NCBI GenBank assembly: GCA_002390205.1
Contig: DGOV01000106.1
Coordinates: 1 to 22,294 of the forward strand
Direction of reading: 5' to 3'
Length of the DNA stretch: 22,294 nucleotides
DNA from: Proteobacteria bacterium UBA4457
GTDB taxonomy: Bacteria; Pseudomonadota; Gammaproteobacteria; Ga0077536
In this document: piece by piece, positions 14,941 through 22,294 of the stretch
Layout of the letters: each line of letters begins with the position of its first letter
Position numbering within the stretch: position 1 is the first letter of the stretch
Program-made: the position numbers and the translations under genes
Notes under the pieces: model-generated
What the model was told of the DNA's origin: nothing
The model's input: only the letters and a program-made list of their open reading frames with translations
The model's database searches: none

Positions 14941-15564
14941 ATGTTAAATGAGTATGTTACGCCCGAAGGATTTCCCGCTGGGGAAAAGAAAGACCTAAGT
15001 CTAAGCGGTGTTCATCAAGTTCTCGGTACCACAATGTTGGCACCATACCCTGAGAATCTAGAAATATTAGTAGTTGGGATGGGCTGTTTTTGGGGAATTG
15101 AGAGAAAGTTCTGGTCCCAAAATGGTATTTTCACAACCGCTGTAGGCTACGCAGGCGGCATGACTGAAAATCCTTCGTACGAAGATGTTTGCAGCGGAGC
15201 GACGGGTCACTCTGAGGTTGTCCTAGTTGTTTTTTCACCTAAGCAATGCTCATATGAGAGCCTATTGGGTATTTTTTGGGAGGAGCATGATCCCACGCAG
15301 GGCATGCGACAGGGAAATGATCAGGGTTCTCAATATCGCTCTGCGATTTATTGCAATTCAGATAAGCAATTGGAGCTGGCTATGAAGTCAGCTAGCTCTT
15401 ATCAAGATGCTCTTCATTTAGGCGGACTATCTGAAATTACTACTGAGATAAGAATCGAGAAAACTTTTTATTTCGCGGAAGAATATCATCAACAGTATTT
15501 ACACAAAAACCCAAATGGTTACTGCGCTATGCGAGGAACAGGGATCCCTTACTCTAATGTATAG
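14941..15564 (+). CDS. msrA: peptide-methionine (S)-S-oxide reductase MsrA
   Basis: MsrA reduces methionine-S-sulfoxide in proteins and free methionine, repairing oxidative damage. From ATG 14941 the protein is 207 residues (E. coli 212). The nucleophile is Cys49 in VGMGCFWGIERKFW, followed by GYAGGMTENPSYEDVCSGATGH, EEHDPTQGMRQGNDQGSQYRS and the C-terminal HQQYLHKNPNGYC with recycling Cys195. The N-terminal extension before the core is E. coli-like. The second C-terminal cysteine found in E. coli MsrA (Cys206) is absent, so recycling may use one C-terminal Cys or an internal one. The start is chosen by TAGGAG at 14927-14932. A methyltransferase gene follows after 33 nt. Confidence 0.95.
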   Translation: MLNEYVTPEGFPAGEKKDLSLSGVHQVLGTTMLAPYPENLEILVVGMGCFWGIERKFWSQNGIFTTAVGYAGGMTENPSYEDVCSGATGHSEVVLVVFSPKQCSYESLLGIFWEEHDPTQGMRQGNDQGSQYRSAIYCNSDKQLELAMKSASSYQDALHLGGLSEITTEIRIEKTFYFAEEYHQQYLHKNPNGYCAMRGTGIPYSNV

Positions 15565-15597
15565 CAGCAGACTAAACTGCGGAGAAATGATAGAAGC

Positions 15598-16347
15598 ATG
15601 ATTCAAAAATGGGATCCAAGCTCTTATGCGAAAGATGCAGCTTTCGTCTCAATGTACGGGGAGGAACTGATAACGTTATTAGCTCCTATAGCTGGCGATA
15701 AAGTAATGGACTTGGGCTGTGGTGATGGTTTTTTGGCGGAGAAAATCGCTGAAATGGGTTGCGACGTCACCGGAGTAGACGCAAGTGAAGCGCAGGTTGA
15801 TGCAGCAGAGAAAAGAGGTATTAAGGCTGTTGTGGGGAATGGAGAATCCTTAGGTTTTTTGGGTGAATTTGATAGTGTATTAAGTAATGCAGCTTTGCAT
15901 TGGATGCGGCGGCCAGAAGAAGTAATCGCTAACGTCTGGCAGAACTTAAAGCCAGGTGGTGTTTTCGTTGGAGAAATGGGAGCGAAAGGAAACGTTTCCG
16001 CTGTTGTGGAGACTTTATCCGCTCTTTTGGAGAGGAGGGGGCATAATTCTGAACTCTACAACCCTTGGTACTTTCCAACAGAGCAGGAGTACAGCGAATT
16101 ACTCGTGGCTCAAGGGTTCAATATTAATACTATCTCTACGTTCTCAAGACCCACTAAAATTAAAAGCGACTTACTGTCATGGCTTCGCATTTTCGCACAG
16201 AGTTTTGTCGCTCCGATCGAAGAAGAACGAGATTCTTTTTATAGAGAAGCAGAGACGGCACTCCGACCTTACTTATATTCTGAAAAGAACGGTTGGATAG
16301 TGGATTATGTTAGATTACGGTTCAACGTGTATCGTCCAAGTCGTTAA
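15598..16347 (+). CDS. class I SAM-dependent methyltransferase (Tam/BioC-like)
   Basis: The 249-residue protein has a Rossmann methyltransferase core in its N-terminal half: motif I VMDLGCGDGFLAEKIAEMG, the acidic residue ending strand 2 in VTGVDAS, VVGNGESLGF, and the post-motif FDSVLSNAALHWMRRPEEV that is typical of trans-aconitate methyltransferase and BioC-like enzymes. The segment LKPGGVFVGEMG follows. The C-terminal half (WYFPTEQEYSELL, SDLLSWLRIFAQSF) resembles the small-acid methyltransferase lid. The substrate cannot be named. It lies between msrA (33 nt gap) and the hydratase (11 nt gap), probably in one operon. Confidence 0.88.
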   Translation: MIQKWDPSSYAKDAAFVSMYGEELITLLAPIAGDKVMDLGCGDGFLAEKIAEMGCDVTGVDASEAQVDAAEKRGIKAVVGNGESLGFLGEFDSVLSNAALHWMRRPEEVIANVWQNLKPGGVFVGEMGAKGNVSAVVETLSALLERRGHNSELYNPWYFPTEQEYSELLVAQGFNINTISTFSRPTKIKSDLLSWLRIFAQSFVAPIEEERDSFYREAETALRPYLYSEKNGWIVDYVRLRFNVYRPSR

Positions 16348-16351
16348 GGAG
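16346..16351 (+). promoter_or_regulatory. ribosome-binding site fixing the GTG start of the hydratase
   Basis: AAGGAG overlaps the end of the methyltransferase gene (stop TAA at 16345-16347) and lies 7 nt before the GTG, indicating coupled translation in the operon. Confidence 0.75.
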
Positions 16352-16358
16352 AACTTTC

Positions 16359-17120
16359 GTGGCACACCTGAATTATGAAAAGAAGACTGTAAATGGCGGT
16401 TTAGTCGTCTTTGCTCGGTTTGAAGGAACTACAGAGCTCAATTTAATAGATCAGAAAATCGCAGAGGAATGTAAACAAACATTTGATGAAATTTTAGCTC
16501 TTGAAGGCCTCAGGTGTGTTTTTCTTTCCGGCGCTGCGGGGAAGTCGTTTATTGGCGGAGCAGATTTGAAATCTCTACTTTCCTTAACTACGTCGTCAGC
16601 TAATGGGTTTATAAAATCGATTCATGAGTTTTGCCACGTGATCCGAGCGGCGAAAGTACCAGTGATAGCTGTAATGTCAGGGTATTGCTTGGGGGCTGGT
16701 TTGGAGATTGCGGTTTCCTGCGACTTTAGAATAGCTGATGATAGCATTCGTTGCGGCATGCCTGAAGTTAGAGTCGGAGTCCCATCAGTGGTGGAGGCAG
16801 CTCTATTGCCCGGTATTGTAGGATGGGGGAAAGCGCGAGAATTGATGCTACGTGGAAATATCATACTGGCTAAGGAAGCTTTGGCTATAGGTTTGGTCGA
16901 GCATGTGGTAAGTGGAAAAGAACGGGCTGTTTTGATTGACTTGGTGGCCTCAGATATATTGCAATGTGGTCCGGAGGCGATAGCAAGCCAGAAAACGTTA
17001 TTTCTGAAATGGGAGAACGAAGCGATTGATGATGCGATTGACACGGGAGTTGATTCTTTTGTCGCGGCATATAAGACAGCTGAGCCAAAAGAAATGATTC
17101 GCAAGTTTTTTGATAGATAA
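16359..17120 (+). CDS. enoyl-CoA hydratase/isomerase family (crotonase) protein
   Basis: The 253-residue crotonase-fold protein has the oxyanion-hole segment SFIGGADLKSL (63-73), the second oxyanion segment GYCLGAGLEIAVSCDFRIA (108-126) and MPEVRVGVPS (134-143). Both catalytic glutamates of true hydratases are present, Glu116 (GLEIA) and Glu136 (MPE), 20 residues apart as in rat mitochondrial enoyl-CoA hydratase (Glu144/Glu164). This supports hydration of an enoyl-CoA rather than a hydrolase. The following segment reads VGVPSVVEAALLPGIVGWGK, so the usual GxxGGTQRLPR is altered and substrate range may differ. The GTG start has AAGGAG 7 nt upstream, 11 nt after the methyltransferase stop. It is the last gene of the probable operon. 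Confidence 0.92.
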   Translation: MAHLNYEKKTVNGGLVVFARFEGTTELNLIDQKIAEECKQTFDEILALEGLRCVFLSGAAGKSFIGGADLKSLLSLTTSSANGFIKSIHEFCHVIRAAKVPVIAVMSGYCLGAGLEIAVSCDFRIADDSIRCGMPEVRVGVPSVVEAALLPGIVGWGKARELMLRGNIILAKEALAIGLVEHVVSGKERAVLIDLVASDILQCGPEAIASQKTLFLKWENEAIDDAIDTGVDSFVAAYKTAEPKEMIRKFFDR

Positions 17121-17153
17121 AGGATTAGGCTCGGCTATTTTGCTAGAGAAATC

Positions 17154-19247
17154 TTACTCGTGAGCCTGAGCCCAATCACTAAGGATGGCAGCAGCTTCGT
17201 TTAACAAGACATCAAACTCCTCTGAATACTTTTCGATTTTGTCTTTGGACTCCTCTGACGCATCCTCCGCTGTTGATTCGAAATCAGTGGTTAAGGGCTC
17301 TCTACCTTGAAAGACTCGAATTTTGTTTTCGAGCAAACGTCGGTTAAGACGATTTTCAGAATAACGTTTCTTTCGAACGGACTCCATGAGGGACAATGTT
17401 TTCTCATTTCGAGTCTGTTCAATAAGTTCTTCAATACCCATTAAACTTTGAAAAGCATTGTTGGTTTTCACCCTTTGACTGTGAAGGGTAGACATTTTCT
17501 TTAACCTCAAGTCATTCTGTTGCATTGGCAAGTATGTGGCAGGTTTAATAGCTTCCCACGCTAAGGCGTTATCCAGTGACCGCTCGCCGTGTTTCGCCGA
17601 TGAAAAAGGAACAGGAAATGTCACATCTGGGATTACTCCTCGGTGCTGAGTGCTCTCTCCGTTAACTCTAAAAAACTTTGCTATAGTTGTCTTGAGTTCT
17701 CCAAGCTTCCCTTTCATAGATTTATCGAAACCATTTAAATCTACCAGATTCTGAACGGTTCCTTTTCCAAAAGTAGCTTCGCCTATTACGATTGCTCGAT
17801 TGTAATCTTGCATTGCTCCAGCAAAAATTTCAGATGCGGAAGCACTATTTCTGTCAACCAAGACCCCTAAAGGTCCTTTGAAAACAAAACCTTGTTTGTC
17901 ATCTTTTTCGGTACTTATACGACCGCGAGAATCTTTGACTTGAACTACTGGCCCGTAATCTATGAACAACCCAGTTAACTTTTTAGCCTCCGAAAGTGAA
18001 CCTCCGCCATTAGATCTCAGGTCTATCAGAATTCCTTCCACTTCTTCCTTAACGAGCTCTGTTATTAATTTTTGTACATCTTTGGTAGTGCTCTTATAGT
18101 TTTTTACACCTCTGCTACGCGCATCAAAATCCAAATAGAAAGTAGGAATCATAATGACACCTATTTTAGAGGTTATGCCCTCATGAGTAACATTTAATAA
18201 CGTTTTCTTTGCTGCCTGATCTTCTAATTTTATGGTATCTCGAGTTATAGCAACAACATCAGTTGGAGCGCCCACAGAGCTACCTTTACGCAATATTTCA
18301 AGCCGCACCATTGACTTCTTAGGGCCTCTTATTAGATCAACGACATCATCAAGGCGCCAACCTACAACATCTACAAGCGGTCCACTTTCACCTTGTCCGA
18401 TTCCAATAATGCGATCGGAAGGGAACAATGCTTCGGTTAAGTCTGCTGGTCCTCCAGCAACAATTTCTTTGATTAAAGTAAGCTCGTTTTCACTTTGGAG
18501 GACTGCACCAATGCCTTCAAGAGACAAACTCATTCGTATTCTAAAGTTTTCAGATTGTCTAGGCGAAAAATACGTGCTGTGAGGATCGATACTTGTGGTG
18601 AAGGAATTGATGATGGTTTGAAAAACATCGTCACTATTCAGTTGCTTTGCCCTGCGAAGTGCACCTCTGTAACGGGTTTCCAACTTAGACTTGATCTCAT
18701 TCGAATCTTTACCCGCAAGTCGCAAAGAAAGAACGTCGTTTTTGACTTTTTTTCTCCATATATTATTTAGTTGCGTAACATCTGTAGCCCAATTTTCTTT
18801 TGATCTGTCGATAACTAGGGATTCATTTTTTTTGAAGTCGAAAGTGATCTCAAGTTGACTTAAACTAAACGAAATCCTATTTTCTAGACGTTTCCTAAAT
18901 GTTTTGAAAATATTGAACATGGGGCCTAAAGCGGGCTTCTTCAAATAATCGTCGACTAAATGTTTGTGAAGGCTAAAACTATCAATATCTGTTTTCAGAA
19001 AATGGGTCCTTTGTGGATCCAACATTTTGATGTACTGGTCTAAAATTTTCTCTGATAGCTCGTCATTTAGCGGAGTTTTTTCATAATGATAATTACCGAG
19101 AACATACGTTACTATTTTTGATGCTCGCTCGTGCTCTAGAGAAGCTTTTAGTGATTCCGCTGGTATTATTGGCGCTTCGGCTAAGGTAGTCTTGGAGGAG
19201 CTCAAAAATACAAATGAGAGGAGTCCTACGACTAATATTTTTTTCAT
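17154..19247 (-). CDS. prc: carboxy-terminal processing (tail-specific) protease Prc
   Basis: Prc is a periplasmic S41 protease that cleaves substrates from the C terminus, including ssrA-tagged proteins and cell-wall enzymes in E. coli. The protein is 697 residues (E. coli 682). In order: a signal peptide (about 1-23, KKILVVGLLSFVFLSSSK), an N-terminal helical domain (about 30-235), a PDZ domain (about 240-325), the S41 catalytic domain with RSNGGGSLSEA (411-421), Ser470, Asp481 and Lys495 in NSASASEIFAGAMQD and FGKGTVQ, and a long C-terminal region (510-697) rich in charged coils. The catalytic triad matches the E. coli Ser452/Asp463/Lys477 by spacing. It is convergent with the hydratase and divergent from rnd. 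Confidence 0.95.
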   Translation of the reverse strand: MKKILVVGLLSFVFLSSSKTTLAEAPIIPAESLKASLEHERASKIVTYVLGNYHYEKTPLNDELSEKILDQYIKMLDPQRTHFLKTDIDSFSLHKHLVDDYLKKPALGPMFNIFKTFRKRLENRISFSLSQLEITFDFKKNESLVIDRSKENWATDVTQLNNIWRKKVKNDVLSLRLAGKDSNEIKSKLETRYRGALRRAKQLNSDDVFQTIINSFTTSIDPHSTYFSPRQSENFRIRMSLSLEGIGAVLQSENELTLIKEIVAGGPADLTEALFPSDRIIGIGQGESGPLVDVVGWRLDDVVDLIRGPKKSMVRLEILRKGSSVGAPTDVVAITRDTIKLEDQAAKKTLLNVTHEGITSKIGVIMIPTFYLDFDARSRGVKNYKSTTKDVQKLITELVKEEVEGILIDLRSNGGGSLSEAKKLTGLFIDYGPVVQVKDSRGRISTEKDDKQGFVFKGPLGVLVDRNSASASEIFAGAMQDYNRAIVIGEATFGKGTVQNLVDLNGFDKSMKGKLGELKTTIAKFFRVNGESTQHRGVIPDVTFPVPFSSAKHGERSLDNALAWEAIKPATYLPMQQNDLRLKKMSTLHSQRVKTNNAFQSLMGIEELIEQTRNEKTLSLMESVRKKRYSENRLNRRLLENKIRVFQGREPLTTDFESTAEDASEESKDKIEKYSEEFDVLLNEAAAILSDWAQAHE

Positions 19248-19393
19248 TGGTATAAAATGCTCTCTACAACGGACCGTTCTGGCTTACTGTGTACTAGTTT
19301 ATCTTATTAACACTAGCTTAGGTTAGAATCAGCTGAATTAAATTTCTTAAATAAGTTCTAAAAAACAGTTTTTAAAAGAGTCTCAATACAAAA
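19248..19393. promoter_or_regulatory. divergent promoter region between prc and rnd
   Basis: This 146-nt A/T-rich region separates two divergent genes and must hold both promoters. I see no confident -35/-10 pair and no operator. rnd has only a distant AAAAGAG ribosome-binding candidate; prc has GAGAG. Confidence 0.3.
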
Positions 19394-20467
19394 ATGTCTT
19401 ACAAATTTATTGATCAAGAGCAAGACTTAGATGCTTGGATGGATAGAGTGTCCGATATTAAGGTCATAGGCCTTGATACAGAGTTTCTTTGGGAACGGAC
19501 TTATTTTCCAAAACTATGCCTGATCCAAATAGCTGCCGGGGATTCTATAGTCTGTATCGATACTTTAGCTTTAGGGAATTTGTCTGTTGTAAACAAAATG
19601 ATGAACGTATCTCACGTGCAAAAAGTATTTCACGCTGCCAAACAGGATATTGAAGTGCTTCATGCAGCCGGTCTGGAGGTATGCGAGCAGTTGTTTGACA
19701 CGCAGGTAGCTGCCGGTTTGCTAGGTATGGCAGAGCAAATTGGTTATGGGGACTTAGTTGAGGCTCTTATAGGCATCCGCTTAGAAAAATCTCAGACCAG
19801 AACAGATTGGACGTCTCGACCGCTTAACGTTCGTCAGTTGGATTATGCGGCGAATGACGTGAAGTATCTTGCAGAAATGACTGAAATCATGTCGGAGAAA
19901 TTGCGGTCGTTAGGAAGGTTGGATTGGTGCCTGGAGGATTGTCGTAGATTGGAACAGCCTCATCGGTCAGTCCTAGCTCCCTGGGAGAGAATTTCGGGTA
20001 TCGGGAAGCTAGAGACAGCAAGCTTCGAATTAGCCGCGAATATAGCTGCTTGGCGAGATAAAAAAGCGAAAGAAATTGATTTGCCGAGGGGGTGGGTTTT
20101 GTCTGATAAACAGATTCTATCTATCGCTACAGAAAAACCTAAGACCTCAAAAGAGTTATCGTTTATCTTGAAAGACAAACCGAACATACTTCGCAAGTTC
20201 AGCGAAAATCTATTGGGATTTGTAAAGAGTGATGGCTTAACAGGTAGTCTCGGTGTGAATAGGAAAGAACCGCTATCAATTTCTCAACGAAAGCGAGCTA
20301 AAGAAATAAAGAAAAGCATAGCCGCAATAGCTAATGACCTTGATTTAGGTTCGAGCTTGCTCTGCACGTCAAAAGAGGTAGAAGCGTGTTTACGCGGAGA
20401 TGTTTCCGAAAGAGTTTCCACTGGGTGGCGAAAGAATATTTTATACGATGTTTTAGGTTCGATCTAA
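19394..20467 (+). CDS. rnd: ribonuclease D
   Basis: RNase D is a 3'-to-5' exonuclease for tRNA and small RNA maturation. The protein is 357 residues (E. coli 375). The DEDDy exonuclease set is complete: Asp28 and Glu30 in GLDTEFLWERTYFPK, Asp85 in HAAKQDIEVLH, Tyr151 and Asp155 in LDYAANDVKYLAEM. A first HRDC-type domain lies near 205-290 (WRDKKAKEIDLPRGWVLSD), followed by a degenerate C-terminal domain. The ATG has no strong ribosome-binding site. It is convergent with the SPL-like gene (31 nt gap). Confidence is high because both catalytic core and HRDC domain are present. Confidence 0.95.
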   Translation: MSYKFIDQEQDLDAWMDRVSDIKVIGLDTEFLWERTYFPKLCLIQIAAGDSIVCIDTLALGNLSVVNKMMNVSHVQKVFHAAKQDIEVLHAAGLEVCEQLFDTQVAAGLLGMAEQIGYGDLVEALIGIRLEKSQTRTDWTSRPLNVRQLDYAANDVKYLAEMTEIMSEKLRSLGRLDWCLEDCRRLEQPHRSVLAPWERISGIGKLETASFELAANIAAWRDKKAKEIDLPRGWVLSDKQILSIATEKPKTSKELSFILKDKPNILRKFSENLLGFVKSDGLTGSLGVNRKEPLSISQRKRAKEIKKSIAAIANDLDLGSSLLCTSKEVEACLRGDVSERVSTGWRKNILYDVLGSI

Positions 20468-20498
20468 AGCTTTCTGTCACGAGCACTCTTTTAACGAT

Positions 20499-21491
20499 CT
20501 ACCCGAGGGACTGGCGAAATATCGGTGGACAATCGTTGCAGTTTTTTAAGCTTGCTTCACACCAGTCGAGTATTTTTTTCTCTGTAGATTTCTCGTAACT
20601 AACTTGCCCGTTATCGCTGTTAAACTGACTAGAAAATAAAGGTTCTTCTGGGTAAAGATTTTTGACAGTCTTGAAGAAGCCCTTAGGCAGCCTAAATGCT
20701 CCTATTGTTATTGAATGCAGCTTCTTAAAATCAAGCTGTTCAGTTATTTGTTCGATTAAAAATTTATATTCTGCTCTAAAATTCTCAACAAACACTATCG
20801 GGTCGAGCCTCAGCGCAACAGGCCATCCAGCTAATTGGAGTTTTTTGGCGGCGGAAAGTCGTGCAGCAAGAGAGGGCGCTTGGTGCTCCAGAGCTTTAAT
20901 GACTGCAGTAGGACTTAAGCTAAAAGCGCAAATTACATTGTCACGGGGTTCCATTTCCAATAGCTTGCGGACCTGAGTGCTTTTAGTTCTCAATTCTAAA
21001 AATACATTATCTATGAATGAGACTGCTTCTATGAAAGATTTCGAAAACTCAGTGATTGGATCTAGAGCTAAGCTATCGCAGTCATAACCGGAATAAAACC
21101 ATATAGGTTCTCTGGTTTTGACGGCCAACGCTCTAATGTCTTCTATAAAATCTTCGTAATTGACAAAAATAACGTTATGGGCTGACCGAAACATTCCTTG
21201 CAAGAAACAGTATCGACAATCGTAGATGCAATTAAGCATGTGTGAGAAGTAGTAATTATGGGTCGTGTTTAAGCCGTATTCCGGCGGCGCAGGCATAATT
21301 CTTTTGTTGTGCTTTTCCGCCAGTATCAAACAAGGATCTTTTTTCTGAATACGAAAATCCTGTTGATGGCGGTTGAATATTTCGCCGTAGTGTTCGCATG
21401 TTATAACCGTTGACTTAGGGAATTGGGACAATATTTTCAATGCCCTCGGATGTTTTTTTATACTTTTCTCAACATAGATAAAGCTAAACAT
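20499..21491 (-). CDS. spore photoproduct lyase-like radical SAM protein
   Basis: The 330-residue protein belongs to the SPL family of radical SAM enzymes, known in bacilli to repair the spore photoproduct thymine dimer in DNA. The 4Fe-4S ligands are Cys88, Cys92 and Cys95 in LNCIYDCRYCFLQG, preceded by the family segment NYYFSHML. Other family segments are FIYVEKSIKKHPRALKIL (4-21), PCLILAEK, SGYDCDSLALDPITEF (134-149) and RLDPIVFVENF. Non-sporulating proteobacteria also carry this family and its substrate there is not firmly known. The Cys138 in SGYDCDS lies close to where B. subtilis SPL has its H-donor Cys141, but by my alignment is about two residues off. A nucleosidase gene ends 2 nt upstream. 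Confidence 0.88.
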   Translation of the reverse strand: MFSFIYVEKSIKKHPRALKILSQFPKSTVITCEHYGEIFNRHQQDFRIQKKDPCLILAEKHNKRIMPAPPEYGLNTTHNYYFSHMLNCIYDCRYCFLQGMFRSAHNVIFVNYEDFIEDIRALAVKTREPIWFYSGYDCDSLALDPITEFSKSFIEAVSFIDNVFLELRTKSTQVRKLLEMEPRDNVICAFSLSPTAVIKALEHQAPSLAARLSAAKKLQLAGWPVALRLDPIVFVENFRAEYKFLIEQITEQLDFKKLHSITIGAFRLPKGFFKTVKNLYPEEPLFSSQFNSDNGQVSYEKSTEKKILDWCEASLKNCNDCPPIFRQSLG

Positions 21492-21493
21492 GT

Positions 21494-22294
21494 TCAGAAT
21501 TTCGGTAGCAGTTTTTGCAGACGACGATTTAAATTCTCTATTACGTCCTTTGCAGTTGCGCAGTTATCCAACTCCATGTCCTGCCATAAAATTTCTTTGT
21601 CAAGCGCTCTAAAACGGCGAATACCCTCTCTAAGCTGACTTTTTTGTGTCTGGGTGAAATGCCATTTTTCGAATAATTCAGAACCAATCTCTAGTTTCCA
21701 ATTCCTAACATCTTGTACCTTCATTTCTGCTTTTTTAATTAGAGCTTCCAAAGTCGAGATATGCGTTTTTACAAGCCCGGCGACAAGATTTTTAGTGATG
21801 TTCTTTGCATCGGATAATTTATTATCAGAAATAACTTTGAAAACGAATAGACATTCGCTTTTTATATGTAAACTTGAACCCGCTGACATAAATCCTGCCG
21901 CTTCCATATCACAAAGAGTATCGTCGACATAATCATCAACAGCGGCATCATAAGTTGTTAAAGGCTTTACCAAAGTATTAGGGAGCTTGATTAAATTTGG
22001 ATACCAAGTCTGTTGACCGCTTTTACTTATGACTTTAGATACTGATACGGCAGTGCCGATTGCATGATCTTTGTGTCCAGCGATGCCGAAATTTATCCAT
22101 ATATGGTTGGGCAGAACTGAGAAAAAAGCCGCGGTATGAGCTAGTGCCGCCGCGCTGGGGCATTTGCCAATACCGGTGATAACTATTTTTAACTGCTCAT
22201 TTGCGTAGATAGGAAATGGATTTTGTCGCGCACTTTTTAATTTGTAATGATCGATTAGCGGTTGAGCCTCCGCTTTCAGTGCCACTAAAAGAGT
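21494..22294 (-). CDS. MTA/SAH nucleosidase-like protein with C-terminal extension (5' end cut by window edge)
   Basis: This is a nucleoside phosphorylase-I/MTAN-like protein. Visible are TGIGK, FGIAGHK, the catalytic Glu in LCDMEAAGFMSAG and Asp in KVISDNKL, the pair used by MTAN to cleave the glycosidic bond of methylthioadenosine, S-adenosylhomocysteine or 5'-deoxyadenosine. About 109 residues follow the Asp, against about 35 in E. coli MTAN, giving a C-terminal helical extension of about 75 residues (for example TQTQKSQLREGIRRFRALDK). A GTG at 22285 could be called as start, but the frame stays open upstream (LLVALKAEAQPLI, like the first strand of the fold), so the gene very probably begins outside the window. 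It ends 2 nt before the SPL-like gene, suggesting translational coupling. Confidence 0.85.
   Translation of the reverse strand, partial: TLLVALKAEAQPLIDHYKLKSARQNPFPIYANEQLKIVITGIGKCPSAAALAHTAAFFSVLPNHIWINFGIAGHKDHAIGTAVSVSKVISKSGQQTWYPNLIKLPNTLVKPLTTYDAAVDDYVDDTLCDMEAAGFMSAGSSLHIKSECLFVFKVISDNKLSDAKNITKNLVAGLVKTHISTLEALIKKAEMKVQDVRNWKLEIGSELFEKWHFTQTQKSQLREGIRRFRALDKEILWQDMELDNCATAKDVIENLNRRLQKLLPKF

Noticed and set aside
16622..17104. 160-codon open frame on the minus strand within the hydratase gene
   Set aside because: Antisense shadow of a well-supported crotonase gene; low-complexity Ser/Ala-rich translation.
17121..17165. GAGCCT/AGGCTC repeat between the hydratase and prc as a bidirectional terminator
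   Set aside because: The arms are 6 bp, about 30 nt apart, overlap the prc coding end and have no T-run.
18232..18770. two overlapping plus-strand open frames within prc
   Set aside because: Antisense to the PDZ and N-terminal regions of prc; Ser/Pro/Thr-rich translation typical of a shadow frame.
22283..22285. GTG as the true start of the nucleosidase
   Set aside because: The frame remains open to the window edge and the residues before it (TLLV) look like the first strand of the fold, so the real start is probably outside.
1..22294. defence island, prophage, mobile element or CRISPR
   Set aside because: No nuclease/helicase cluster, integrase, transposase, terminal repeat, tRNA or spaced direct repeats were seen; nearly all genes are identifiable chromosomal families.

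Overview
The window looks like a piece of a chromosome from a Gram-negative proteobacterium, most likely a gammaproteobacterium. The basis is the combination of E. coli-like NADP-isocitrate dehydrogenase with its kinase/phosphatase AceK, SohB, Prc, RNase D, a LolC/LolE-type permease, AvtA and FeoA/FeoB. The moderate to low G+C, short intergenic gaps and light-damage repair genes would fit a marine, light-exposed bacterium, but the sequence does not prove this. I found no rRNA, tRNA, CRISPR array, insertion sequence, integrase or phage gene. The gene content is mostly housekeeping, and there is no obvious genomic island.

Layout. (1) 1-980, minus: ferrous iron uptake, with two FeoA-like proteins followed by feoB, which runs off the left edge. 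(2) 1105-4161, minus: icd then aceK, the isocitrate branch-point switch. (3) 4325-7143, plus: an atypical YeeZ-like SDR protein, a class I photolyase and an exported DUF192 protein. (4) 7150-8002, minus: a short TrmO-like protein and a small membrane protein. (5) 8229-9837, plus: a 74-residue membrane protein with a clear terminator, then avtA (valine-pyruvate aminotransferase). (6) 9901-11698, minus: SohB protease and a TSUP-family permease. (7) 11821-12186, plus: a QueD-like protein lacking a usual zinc histidine. (8) 12225-14776, minus: an SDR dehydrogenase, a LolC/LolE-type permease and a DUF2237 protein. (9) 14941-17120, plus: msrA, a SAM methyltransferase and an enoyl-CoA hydratase, probably one operon. 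(10) 17154-19247, minus: prc. (11) 19394-20467, plus: rnd. (12) 20499-22294, minus: a spore-photoproduct-lyase-like radical SAM protein with a nucleosidase upstream of it, the latter cut by the right edge.

How genes may work together. Icd and AceK form the classical phosphorylation switch between the TCA cycle and glyoxylate shunt. The photolyase (direct pyrimidine dimer repair) and the SPL-like radical SAM protein suggest investment in UV damage handling, although they lie about 14 kb apart. The SPL-like gene is separated by 2 nt from an MTAN-type nucleosidase gene whose product could remove the 5'-deoxyadenosine made by radical SAM chemistry. That pair is the most interesting module here. 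Non-ATG starts are common (GTG for feoA copy 2, icd, phr and the hydratase; TTG for aceK), and several convergent genes end within 6 to 38 nt of each other.
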